A DNA stretch of 64,000 nt. Origin: Drosophila miranda. Taxonomy: Eukaryota; Arthropoda; Insecta; Diptera; Drosophilidae. Numbering within the stretch: the stretch's first letter is position 1; each line of letters begins with the position of its first letter. The position numbers and the translations under genes are program-made. The notes beneath the pieces were generated by a model. It did no database searches and was not told where the DNA came from. It worked only from the letters and a program-made list of their open reading frames with translations. The stretch spans positions 24,570,913 through 24,634,912 of the forward strand of contig NC_046677.1 of assembly GCF_003369915.1 (NCBI RefSeq), read 5' to 3'. Below, piece by piece: positions 45,501 to 57,238 of the stretch.

Positions 45501-48500
45501 CTGCTACTGCCCACCACATGGGTGCTGTTCTTCATGGTGTTGTCGAATCGCGGCTTCGTGTAGGAGATGCGACCCTGAGGATCTAGATGGTAGGCATCCT
45601 CGTGGAGTGTCCACTTCTTTTTGCTGTTGGGGGTGCTCCAGCTCATTTCATAGTTCACGCCCTGCGGGGCAGACAGCTCACAGACCAATGTGAAAGTCCC
45701 ATTCACAATGACATGCTTTCCCGGCGTAGAGCTGATGCTGGGCTTATTCAAGCGATCATTCGCTTCTATATCGTTTATAGTAGAGAGGTTAACATTATTC
45801 AAAGAACCTGCGGATGTTCTTGGGGTATTGCAAGCGTTTCTACAGCGGTACGAGTATTCATGCGTATGAAGGGGTTAGTTACAGACAAGGGACACACAAA
45901 CTACAATCCATAGGATTAGCACATCAAGCGGTTACTGGGTTTTAGTCTGTACATGGCTTATAGCGATACGTTAGCTGTTAGTTGAACAAATAATACAGTC
46001 CATGAACCAACAACAACAGAAATTCCTCGGAAGCGGAAAGAACATAGAGTGCAAGGACAACAGCTAGGACATCCAACAAACATACAACACTTACGCCCTA
46101 GATTTGGTGAGGGCGATGGACTCAGCGGGGCGGCCAGAAGACGCACTGGACTACGCTTACGACGCAATGGGTATAATTTTGAGCGATCTTCCGATTCAGA
46201 TTTGATTCGACCAAGCCCAGCACCAGAGCTTAGAGCCACATTACCATTGGTTGTGTTAGTTACAGTAGTGAGGAAATCATCATCGTTATCATTATCATTA
46301 TCGCTATCTGCGGAACCCTCCGGAGTCGTAACACCGTTGTATTCTTCAACACCGTATTCTATGTTAGGCGGCAGGATGGTGGCACTCGAGGTACTGGCAC
46401 TATCCAATCCAGATGCTGGAGGAGTTAGCAGATTAAATGACACACAGTAGGGATGTGGGGAATAACCAAAAGAGAAAGATATATAGTAGTGAGAGAATAG
46501 AGATAGATAGACCATTTTGTTAGCACGTAAATTCCATTTTGGATGCAGTGTTTATGGCTCTACCAGGGTTCCACTAGGGCACCATTCATAGATTTGATGT
46601 TGATTCAAATTATTGCAAATATCAAGACATTGCATGAGGAACCGATTTCCATTTCAGTTTTCGTTCAATTCTCTTTTGGGCTATCCATCGGTCCCCAGAA
46701 TCCAAAAACGAAATGCACAGTCTTTGGTGAGGCGCACAAAAGACTTGGGGCATAGAACATTTTGGTGCCTCATGCAACATTTTGGTAATTGTATTGTCTT
46801 TGAAACTAGCCAACATCCTCCCCGAATGTCCTACTAATGGAACTGTGGTATTAGATGCAGAGATTTGTGTGTGTGTGGCATGATAGTGTATTCTGATAGA
46901 GTGATTGTGTATTTAATGCGTTTAATTTTGAATTGTTTCGATATTGGATGACGTCCTTGAACCATATAGCCACAGGTAACCACCGATAACCGAAACCCCT
47001 TTAAAAGGTATGATCGAAAATCAAAACCAAAAAAATCAAAGAAAGAGGCAATAGTTGAGAGCAATATTTACGACATATAGTACTATATAGGAGACGGAAA
47101 TCACAAATCACAAAACTTTGGGGTGCAAAAACTCACTATCAATGTGACCGTTACCGATAAAGCGGACTGGTATGACCGTATACTCCTCTTCATTCTCTGC
47201 GGCTGGATACTCGGGCTCACAATAATAGTCGCCACCATCGGTGATGCTTCGTATTTCGATGGTAAAGCCACGCTTTGGATCATAGCGACCAGAGGTCTGG
47301 CTGGAAAATTTCTACACAAGGAAGGGATTTTCAAAAAGGGTCAATCAGATATTAGATATTACAATGGAGCAGATCTAAAGCAAGGACTGTGGGTGCAACA
47401 TTCCCCCCCCATCTATAATCAAATGTGTTTCGCTGGACTTCTGGACTTTTATCTTAGAGTACTAATTAGGATAGTCGATAATATTTACGATACTTTGGAT
47501 ATATTATACATATTGTATATACATTGTACTGATGGCAAAACTACTGAGTAGAACGGACTGTGTGGGACATACTTGAGTAGTGAATGTCGAACATATCACC
47601 GTCGCAGAAGATGCTCGGCGGTGGCTTCGCAATGATATGCAATGTAAAGCCCCATCGGGGATCGTAAGTCGAATTATGATAGAAGCTATGCATCCCCAGA
47701 GCAGGACGTAGCGAACTTATTTTTCCCTAGAAGGAAAGATCAGTTGTACTCCAAGGAAAGGATCTACTTTTGGGTGCTGGGAACTGCAGAAAAGAGGACC
47801 ACTCACATCTGAGTTGAATGTCAGCAGCACCTCCGTTTCGGGCATCGAGGGTTTGCAGGGTATCACCACATCCGTGTACTGGCGAGCATGGACAATGGGT
47901 GCCGTCGGAACCAGCAGATTTATCGGATCATTCACAAACACGTAAATGGTGCTGGCCAGATCGTTGTTCACCATCTCGCCCAGCATCTCGCCGAGCTTCT
48001 CGTCCGGACCGCTATTGAGGGACCCTGCCGCCGACTCCTTGATGCAGTAGTATGCCCCCACATTGTCCGCCGTCACCTCGATCAGGTGCAGCTGCAGGCC
48101 ATACGGACGCTGGGGATCCTCCTCCGTGTTATCGAAGCTACTGACCAGCGAACTTTCGTGACTTGCCCACCAAATGATCGGCTCGCTGGCCTCGCAACGC
48201 AGCGTGTAGTTTGTTCTGTATTCCAGCTTGATGGACTCCTTGCAGGGCGTTATCAGGGGTGCTCCATTATCACCGCCACAATTGGTGGACACCTCGTTAT
48301 CCTCCTGCTCGAATTGGGGGCGAGGCACTGGAAAAAAAAAACAGTCAAATAAAATACATTGAACTATCTGCATGGATCTCTCTTAATCCCTTAAAAGCAT
48401 CATAACAATTTTTTTAAAATGTTACTTAAGTTGTTTCTTTATGTTTTGCCGAGTACAATCTTCCAGTCTCTCCCCCTTTTCCTCTTCGTTGTGCCCTTCC

Positions 48501-49603
48501 TCTGCCCAGTGGCGCTATTGTAATGAACTTAAGTGATTTGCGATTGAACGCCGACGCTCTTGAGTTGCATCTGTATGCAGTGGGCAGCGGCAGGGGCGTA
48601 GAAGGGGGTTCGGTTTCCACACACAACACTTTTGAAAGATCATCTTTCGGTTTTTTATGGGTATTAACAATACACGTACTTTTATGTGGCATAACATGAT
48701 CTTTAAGCGTATCAAATAATGATGGATAAATTGCTTTAGATACAAAAATATAGAAAAACCGTTTGATTGAACCGATTCTCACTTTAATAGTAGTTCCCCT
48801 CGGACTACACCCCAGCATCCTCTATAGCTGCCTGCTACTGCTTTATTTCTTTTTCATGTTCATTTTTTTGTTTTTTTGCTCCAGAATCAATTATTTGTTT
48901 ACTGGCGATAACAATTGTGCCTTGCCCTGCCTTGCCTGGCCCCTCCTTTCCTTTTGTTTCTGTTTCTGTTTCTGTTTCTGATACTGGAATTATGTACGTT
49001 CTCCGCTCAAGACGAAGTCAATTGGAAAAAACATACATGGGGGAAGGGGCGGGGGCGGTGGCTGAGTATGAAGATCATATGATCATATAATAATATCTAA
49101 TATATAGCTGGCGTTTATGTGACACTTTTACGAGTGTCGTAGAAACGAAATTTGGTTCTTTATCAGCCGCGGGTTCAAGGTTCGCAATTGAGTCTAGTAT
49201 TTCAGCTGGAGGCTGGGGGCTTCTGTCTGCCGGAGAGATTGGAGATGGGAGAGGGAGATGCGGCGCAGGCACCATAAATTATACGGAATGTCTGGCCATT
49301 TGACAGGAAGCGATCGTGTGCCGACACTTGTGCATATAGCACTTGTTGATGTGTGCATAAGTAATTCCACATGGATGTGTTGGCTTTTAATTGTGCAAAT
49401 TGAAAGCGTTAGCGTCCACTGCTTTTCATTGTTTCTTCACTCTTATCAATTCCGGTGAAATTCTCCGCGATAATCTGGGAATGCCCAACAATATGGATTT
49501 TCTTGAATGGTGGATAAGCCTCGTACTTACATGCATCGCTCCTCGACATCCAGATGAGTAACGGCAGCCAGCAGGAGGCCACTACACTGTGGGCCAGGCG
49601 CAT
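39506..49603 (-). CDS. Pvr: PDGF- and VEGF-receptor related tyrosine kinase
   Basis: Minus-strand exons: 49531-49603, 47807-48327, then 47155-47311 or 47573-47726 (alternative), optional 46095-46415, 45394-45765, 44855-45330, 44350-44659, 43840-44289, 43300-43779, 43076-43235, 42203-42765, 40562-40811, 40429-40501, 40216-40366 and 39506-40113. The form with 47155-47311 and without the optional exon is 1547 aa. A signal peptide ([18 protein letters not shown]) leads into several Ig domains, one membrane segment ([18 protein letters not shown]) and a split kinase: [18 protein letters not shown], an about 130-residue insert, [21 protein letters not shown] and [11 protein letters not shown]. The loop reads HGD rather than HRD. 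The receptor binds Pvf ligands and drives border-cell, haemocyte and glial migration and survival. Confidence 0.95.
40941..42030 (+). mobile_element. INE-1/DINE-1 copy inside a Pvr intron, near full length
   Basis: It starts TATACCCGATACTCAAAATG. The subterminal inverted partner AGTATCGGGTATA lies at about 41969, followed by the GTTGCGG/CCGCAGCAAC hairpin and CCCCCTCGTTTT end. It contains the (GTCY)n run at 41084-41138 and three diverged internal repeats with CGCCC-type blocks. It sits in the intron between exons 40562-40811 and 42203-42765, within the kinase-coding part of Pvr. Its orientation is opposite to the gene. Confidence 0.88.
46095..46415 (-). other. Pvr: Optional in-frame Pvr cassette exon (107 codons), low complexity
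   Basis: It has a good acceptor (CTCCTCCAG) and donor (GTAAGTG). It enters with two bases and leaves with one, exactly matching its neighbours, so it can be included or skipped without a shift. It encodes an acidic run ([14 protein letters not shown]) followed by a basic Ser/Pro part with RRKRSP, a possible furin-type site in the extracellular region. No Ig signature is present. Confidence 0.65.
47573..47726 (-). other. Pvr: Alternative Pvr Ig-domain exon A
   Basis: It enters in phase 0 and leaves with one base, exactly as exon B (47155-47311) does. The two share the core YDPxxGFTxxI ([16 protein letters not shown] here, [16 protein letters not shown] in B). Splicing A to B would shift the frame, so the pair can only be used one at a time. 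A carries [14 protein letters not shown] where B carries [16 protein letters not shown]. Confidence 0.7.
48328..49530 (-). other. Pvr: Pvr intron 1 (of the coding part)
   Basis: 1.2 kb with a TTTCTG run at about 48957-48980. It contains a 130-codon minus-strand frame (48426-48818) without recognisable content or matching splice phases, taken as chance. Confidence 0.5.
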
Positions 49604-52600
49604 ATTTTCACTTTTCGCTTAATTTGTTTGTTATTTGGCTTTTGTTTAAATATTCCGCTAATTAGACACTACTATATTTAGTATATATACGAAAGGCGTT
49701 AACACATTTGCCCCAGTAATGCCATGGTCACGACTGGAACTGGTCACTTTGCTCACTTAGCGGAGGCACTGCAAGAAATCGAACGGGGAACATCATTTTG
49801 TTAGAAATTATAAAATAACGAACAATATATGCTATAAAATGTGTATAGTGGCTCTTTGCCCGATATACTGCCGCATTGACTATAATTTTGATAGTTTCTT
49901 TGGGATCCCAAGGGGTGATATTCTCATTTGCGGCTGAGAAGAGTTTTTAAAATCATTTATTTTGTTTTTCACTTTTTATTTAAACAATCATTGCACCAAG
50001 AGTTTTATACTTAATTTATTATGTACTTAATATTTATTTGTTCCATTTAGTTACTCTTTGTTCAAACAGTCGTAGATCTTTATAACACTTTCTTTACACT
50101 TTTGTGGCTTCTTTATTTCATTTTTCTTTTTTGTTTATATATTTCTTTATTTGACATATTTTTTTCTTTGTTAATTTTATGCGCCTTTTGGGCACACACC
50201 AACTGCATAATCAACCAGAACCGACTGAAACTTGGCGCTGGACGGTCGGTCCAAGCATCGAACGGAGACGCCACTCGATAAGACGCCCCATGCCCCTCCG
50301 TTCAGTGGTTGTTTATGCCTTTTCATTCAGTCAGATGTCCGTTACAGTGAGAAATGCTTGATAAAAAACCATCAAATACAGGAAAACAGAAAACCAAAAC
50401 CGAGAGTGCAGAGCGCAGAGCGCAGTGAAGAACAAAACAATTCTGGAACTGAAGCTGAACCCGGTTGCGCGCGAGGGAGCTCGCTCGGAGTACTCGTAAT
50501 CTCCCAAGCAGAAGCATCGCCAGCTAACAAAATCGTGCTGGTGGTGGCTATCAACAACAAAAAATACATACTTGTACGCATAAACAAAAACAGAGATCTG
50601 GAGAAGCGAAGAGAAGAGCTCTGGTGCTTCTGGTGGCTCGCCTCGGACATTACGCATACGCGGAGTGTGGCGTTGGGAAATGGCTGGGAGATCTTCCACT
50701 CGAAATACAATATTTCTGTGTCACTTCCGCATCGGAAAAGAGACGAGCATCCGGAGTTGCCAAGCAGCACTAAGAGGGAGGAGGAGGCCAACAGCCACAC
50801 CTATAAGAGAGAGAGCAGCGGCTCTGCTGGCAACAGGTCCGGCCACCCCCGCGACCCACTCGACCCACTCGACCCACGTGGCCATAACTCAGTGTCAAAA
50901 GAGTCACACATGGTGGGTGGTCGGGGGGGCTGGACAGCTGAGCTACTCGGAGCCACTAAATGACAGCGAGACATGCACAATTAAACAAGTTGACTAACCG
51001 TCGCCATCGCTGCCATCGTTTGCCCGCAATTAGAGCATGCCCCATGGCTGGACTGGACTGAACTGGACTGGTGTCGCCTGTGTCTCTGCTCTCTGCTCTT
51101 TGGTCTCGGCTGATGGGCGGCTTCCTGTGGCCATGTCGTAAAAATATAATCCTCCTCCTGCCAGAGCGCAGTGTGGCGCAGCGCAGCGAGACAACAAGTG
51201 TTGTCCCCATCTGGACTTTTGACATCAATAAACAGGAATTTAATTTCAGGGCGCACCTCAAAGTGCGGACCCCACCTTCCATCTTGATGACATTCAAGCC
51301 TAGCAGCACCCACTGACAGGGCCCAAAACATACGGGTATTGTGGCTAATTGCCATTTGGCCAGCAAATAAAAACATTTATCTTTGTCAGTCATAGCCACT
51401 GGCAGGGATCTGGCGGACTGACGGGTCAGTGCAGCATAAACACAGATACCAGGCACAACGCTGCGACGTCTCTTTTGCTGGTCGTTGAGGCGTTTATCGG
51501 TTAATTGAAATTACTTTGGTTTCACCTGTCCCCCACCCCGCCCTGTCTAATCCTTGGGCATTGGGGCTTAGGCATTGACGCTCTCGAAGCCAATCAGCTG
51601 GCAAATATTGACATGTCTGGGAGGTAGGTTGGAGCCACTAATCACCTGAGGAGAGCTGCCTTAACCACACGATGAAAAGGCACAAAACCATCTGTTGGCT
51701 GGGGAGAAACTCCCCCTGTGTGCTAAGTCGTAGATGGTATACACTTTCAAAGCAGTCTTTGGGGGCTTTAAAAAATACATACGTTAGAAATATATATTTT
51801 CCAGAACTAATACCTTGAGTGCCACTGGATGAGAGTCTCTTGAAAAGAACTTTAAGTTCTCAAGTTGCTATAAGTTTCCAATAATAATTATGTTTATCCT
51901 AGGTACTAGATGTGTGCTTAAATGAGATTTTTAAAGGAATAAATACAGGGCTCTGCCAAAGAAATTCGAGTAAATAGTAAGATGAGTAACGGCCACATAT
52001 TTCTTTGGTACACGATTTTATCGGGGCTTCAGTGGCTTCAGGCTCTCTTCAATTTGAGTTGCCACAAGAGCGCCCTCTTCTTTGTAGTTTATATTTCAAG
52101 AGATTCGTATTACATCGCCCCAGTCAGGTGGGTATTAAATTCTGTGCAATTATAGTCGAAACCCTAAGAGCTTTGGCCTGTTTGAAAGTCATGTGCAAAA
52201 AGGCTTTCAAGGAAATGTTTTCCTTCATCAATTCCCCCAGACATCATAGCAGGCAGTTCCCTTTGGACTATCATGGATTCTAATCTTTTAAAATCCCATT
52301 CCAAAGATGTTTCATGCATCCAAAGTTCAATTGGATAAAAGCATTCGATGAAATGTTCACTTTTAGTGCTCTGCCGATTCCGAATATTCCCCCAGACAGC
52401 ATAGAGTATGCAGCCCAGCCACATCGGCATCACCATTACCATTACCAGCTCCACATCACATATTCCTGCTCCCAGAGCCCCACTCAATCCGATGCCCAGT
52501 AGCCGACAGCCGATCAAATGTGTCTGGCAACATGTTGCACTAACCAGACCCCCAACCCCAACCCCAACCCCAAGAGGGGGGACCTGGGCACGTCACTCTT

Positions 52601-55600
52601 GCCTTCCTTCGAGTTTCTGTTGTCGCTCGAATGTTGTTGGTTGTTGTTGTCATGGCGACACGCCCACAGTGCCACAGCGCCCCCTCTCAAGGGCGATTCG
52701 CATAGCTCCGTCCCTTCTTTTTCTTCTTCTTTTTCTGCAGCGATTGTAGCTATTTATAACCTTGCAACAGTTTGCTTTTGTGGCTGCAGCTCCGCTCTCA
52801 CGTGCCCCGCATGACGCAAATTACAGGAGGCCCTAATTGCAGGCCCAGCTGCTGGCCCTGCCTTTCAGCGCAGATATTATTTCTGATTGTTTCTGTCCAC
52901 TGGGTCGTGCAATTATCCCTGGGACTCGTAATGAGAACCAGGACTGGGGCTTGTCGTCCCACCTTTGAGCTATCTTCAAGAACATATTTCTGCACTTAGT
53001 CAGCGGCGCATTGGCACTCAAAATATCTGAGTCAACTCGTTTGTCTGTTTATGCAATCCACAAATTATCAAGAATTTCTAGACCTATCTTTCGAAGCGGT
53101 TCGGTAGGGGCCACATGTTTGATTAAGCGCTGGAAAGCTCTAAGAAGATTCCACTTAACTTTTGCCGCCCCTCTCCAAAAGAATTTCCCACTTTCACACT
53201 CGCTGGGATGTTTTCTTAGATGTTTAGCCGATAACATATTCGAGGTAATTTATCCAAGTCTTTCAGAGAGTGATGTAGAAGCATTTCTCCAAGTATCTGC
53301 CACCCCAGACGCCAGAGAAAGAGTACTATTTAGGTCGAGATCCCCAATGGCATGTATCGATATTTAACATATGTTTATCACTGAATTGTTTATGGCCATC
53401 GGAATCGTATAAGCGAATGACGTCATTCCATGGTCGAGTGCGGCCTGAACTCATTCATTCACTCACTCACTCGCCAATGTCCAACCCACCTTCTCCTCCG
53501 CCTCCTCTACCTCCACCTCCCACTTACTCCACTCATGTATGACGTATGACATTCCTGCCCCTGTGAATCTGTTTACATAAGTGACAATATTTGCGTATTA
53601 ATTAAACGGCGACGCACTCGAGCGGCAAATAAATTGAGATATAATCGTACAGACATTTAATCGTACTATACGTATAAGAGAGTGTAATGGTATGGGTAGC
53701 ATTCAAATCGGTTGAATGAATGCATTTATCGGGGGGGGATGTTCGCTTGAAGGCGGGCTGTAGAGAGCTCCCTAGCATTGGGGGACTATCTATGGGTAAC
53801 GGTCAAGTACAGATGTTCTCTGTTGCAAACAAAAGATATTGATGCTTAAGGAAAGGTGCTATGAAAGGAGACACTGAATTTATTTATAGAACGGGGTTTT
53901 GCAAGGGATCTAAGGAGTAGAGATCAGTAACGGCAGTGCAGCAGCAGATCACGTCCACGGATCTGGAGGGAAGTGGGGATTACTCATATAAATACATTGT
54001 TGATGGTGTCAGTATTAAGACAGACTTACTGATTCTCTAAAACCTGCCAGGAAACAAAGATGTTGCAGCAGTTTTCTTCCGCTTGAGCAACGTCTCTTGA
54101 GCAACTCTCCTGAGAACAGATCTGCGACTTCTCCACGTGATGGAACTCTTGTGACGGTTAAAAGAGACCATCCAGCCAGGGTTTTGATTTTTCCATTTCC
54201 TGGCTGGTATTTCGGAAAAGTTAGAAACCAAAGACTGAGGATGCATTGTGGATAGCGGGTCGGGCTGTGGATCGTTACGATGAATCTATAGATATTCATT
54301 TGAATCCACTCAAGGTAGATTGAATCAAACGGATCCCATCAAAAAGGCCACAGGATGGGAATCCGAGGTAAAAAGCCACCAAATAATACTCGAAATCGTA
54401 GCATTATTCCAATTTCAGGCCAGAACTTACGGCACCGAATATTAAATGGATTGTTGTATATCACATACTCATTCGATCGATGGGGTCGTCGGTCTGCTCA
54501 ACCCAGATGTCTTGTCAGCATCTCATTCTCCAGCTACGATTGAAAGAATAAATTTCGGACTGAAGCAGTCTCTGCACTTCATCCTTGAAGCCTTTTATCT
54601 GTTCGAGACTGTGGCTATGGATATGGATTGGACTTCCATGGACTTCCATGGACGGATGCGATTCTATATCTTGACTAGGGCGAATATCCTTTTGTATAGG
54701 CTCATGGTACGGATCCACTGTCGGAGCATCTATCCAGAATACTGCCTCAGTCATCGGCTAATTATTTTTGCACATAAACAACGATGATATGATTGAAATT
54801 GTTCATGAAGGAGTTTTTTCGATCCTGGTTTTCTGCGGATATAATATAGATCTCCCAGGAGGTTCTTTACAGAGTCCATTGTGCGCTCCATAGCTGAAAC
54901 AATGATCTATCGATACTTTCATTGTTTACAAACACCTCCTGTCAGACACATAAATAAAGCCTGTTCCATTTCACGTACCAGCTCCCATCATCGTCGTCAT
55001 CATCACCAGACAAACAAAGTTCTTTATAGCTGCCTGGATTTTCTCCGGAAAAACTCTCCTTTCGTTTATTTACGAGCCAGAAACTTTTGACAGTTTAACG
55101 CTGGACGCGAGAATCTTTTGAACATGTTTTTCAACTTTTTTATGGGCCAATAAAGGAAAAAGTTGCCCTATTCCGTGCATTTTTCGTGCGGCTGTGCTGC
55201 ATGTGCAACAGATTCAGATTCAGATTCAGTTTTGTGGTTGCCCCGCCTCCGAGTGACTGTTGTTGGTCTTTTTTGTGGTTTCTGTCACGTGTTGCCCCGA
55301 CTTTTCCAGGCTACGTGCCTGGCATTCATTTACTCACCTGAACCTCAGCAAACCCTCGCCTTGTCAGTGGGAAAATTTCCCCGACTTTTCCTGCTGCTGC
55401 TGCTGCTGGCTGTACATTCTAATTCCAGTCTCCTGCTGGCCTCGAAATGAATTTTATATTGAGCCACATTTCACAGTTTATTTCTGCAATTACGAGTATC
55501 CACGAAAGCCAGGGGAAAGTGTCTTTACCTTTGGTTTCGGTTTTTTCCACCTAGAGAATTTACGACTCTTTGCTGGGACTTTGCCTTTATTTGATTTTTA

Positions 55601-57077
55601 CCCGTTGACCTTTGGCGCTGCTGTGCGTGCAAAAGTCAAGTGGCATTTTCCAGGCAGCGGAGCGGGCTTTCCCTCTCCTGGATTTTCTTTGTGCATTGTA
55701 ATTATAATTTTGCCCCAGCAACAAATTGGATGGAAAGTTTACGCAAATACCCGCCTGGCAGTGCTCTTTTGGCCAGCAATTGGCGAAAAACATGCGGCTT
55801 GCTCTTGGCCAAGTAATGAGCAGAAACCAGACCGAAAACAAACCGAAATAATATCTGGAAATATTTTTATGCATCTCTGCAATGCCTGGAGTGATCAGCA
55901 GGAGGCTGGCTGGGGCGGAGGAGCGGGGCTGCTCCAAGGGGTGCAGCAGCAGCAATCGGTTCATTACAAATTCAAATAGCGCCACGAACGGCAAATGGAA
56001 ATATATTTTTGCTGCAATTTGGGGCAAGCTAAGATTTGCTGCTGCCTTCAGTGCTTGACAATTCACATAAATCATAAAAAACGGCAATCGGCAAACAACA
56101 GTATCGAAATCTTTAGCTTAAATCCCCGTGGAGGCGCCAATCCATGAGGGAAAGACCACCGAAAATTGCGTGTGGGCTGCCAAGACCCACTCGAATGTTG
56201 GCCAACTCTCTCTCTCTCCTTTTTCTCTATTTTTCTCTGGGCCTAATCAAACATCTAATCATCGTTTTGGGCCATGACGCGAGTACTTTTTGGACTTGCG
56301 TGTCACCTCATGATGGAGGAGTAGGTGACATGGTAATGTTTCATCAAGCCAGGGGCATGCTAAAAGCCAGCTAATTCCATTAACCAAGTGGCATTTGCAG
56401 GCCCTTCCTTGCACGAGCAGCAGATGGCCCGCAAAATTGTCATAAGTAGGCGGCAACCTAATGAAGTTTCGGTGGAAATACTTATTAGCATTTCCTTGGA
56501 ATTTTCAGGGAAGAAAACACCATAAAGTATGAAAATATTATAATTACTTCTGGCCAAAGAGAATTCGGAAAAACATTTCGTTTACTTGAAATTTATTTCT
56601 TTGATTCCGTGTTCAGGAATAATGAGAGGTGTGGCATCTATCATATATTTTCCTCACACCTTCAATTCAATTTGTTTTCTTGATATTTCGCTGCGGGTCC
56701 GTTCTGTTTTTTTTAATTTATGGAATGCTTGTAGGCTTGCTATCAATATAAAATCGATCTTTTATAATATTTCATCGCTTCGACAAGGTGTTTGTTTTTC
56801 TCAATTGTCAGTTGATGTTATAGAACGATTACAGAAGGGATTTCAATTCTGATCAGAGTGAAACGAATATTCTATCAATCTGTTTATAGAAGAACACCAT
56901 GGACTCCTTTTTCTCCATGGAAACTACTGATTTCAAAGTATAGCTGCAACTGTCTTTGTGTAGGAATCGATAGGAGCTGCGTTGGTTTGGCAATCGGTGG
57001 CACTGGCATTATTCCTCTTTTACAAAAGCCATTAAGTGGTATGGCCAACCGATTAAATCAAGATCTAATCAAGCTAT

Positions 57078-57238
57078 TATATCCGGTACTCGAAGAGTTA
57101 ACCGATTAGTTCTGTGGTGGAAGTGGAAGCGTTTCCGAACCCACGAAGTACGAATATTCTTGATAAGCATAAATCGCCGAGTCGTTTAATGACTGCCTAT
57201 CGGGTATAAGAGTTGGGACGCGGCCCCTCGTTTTCTTC
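57078..57238 (+). mobile_element. INE-1/DINE-1 short, internally deleted copy
   Basis: It starts TATATCCGGTACTCGAAGAG, keeps GAAGCGTTTCCGAACCCACG, an ATATTCTTGATAAGCATAAA stretch and GCCGAGTCG, and ends with CTATCGGGTATA and CCCCTCGTTTTC. The GTCY run and internal repeats are missing, so both ends survive in 160 bp. Confidence 0.75.

Noticed and set aside
45958-46515. 185-codon minus-strand frame as a separate gene
   Set aside because: The part with clean splice sites is the Pvr cassette exon (46095-46415). The rest is intron read-through.
48426-48818. Possible extra Pvr exon in the first coding intron
   Set aside because: No acceptor/donor pair with phases matching the neighbours (1 in, 1 out) was found, and the translation has no Ig features.
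50232-50963. 243-codon plus-strand frame upstream of Pvr
   Set aside because: The composition is charged and low-complexity, no domain or splice sites fit, it begins at a non-ATG codon, and other frames overlap it. It is more likely chance in a Pvr 5' region.
52549-52572. CCCCAA repeats as an interstitial telomere
   Set aside because: Drosophila telomeres are retrotransposon-based; this is a short simple repeat.
55260-55979. 239-codon plus-strand frame
   Set aside because: It is a Phe/Leu/Cys-rich translation of T-rich noncoding DNA with no domain, no ATG context and no splice structure.
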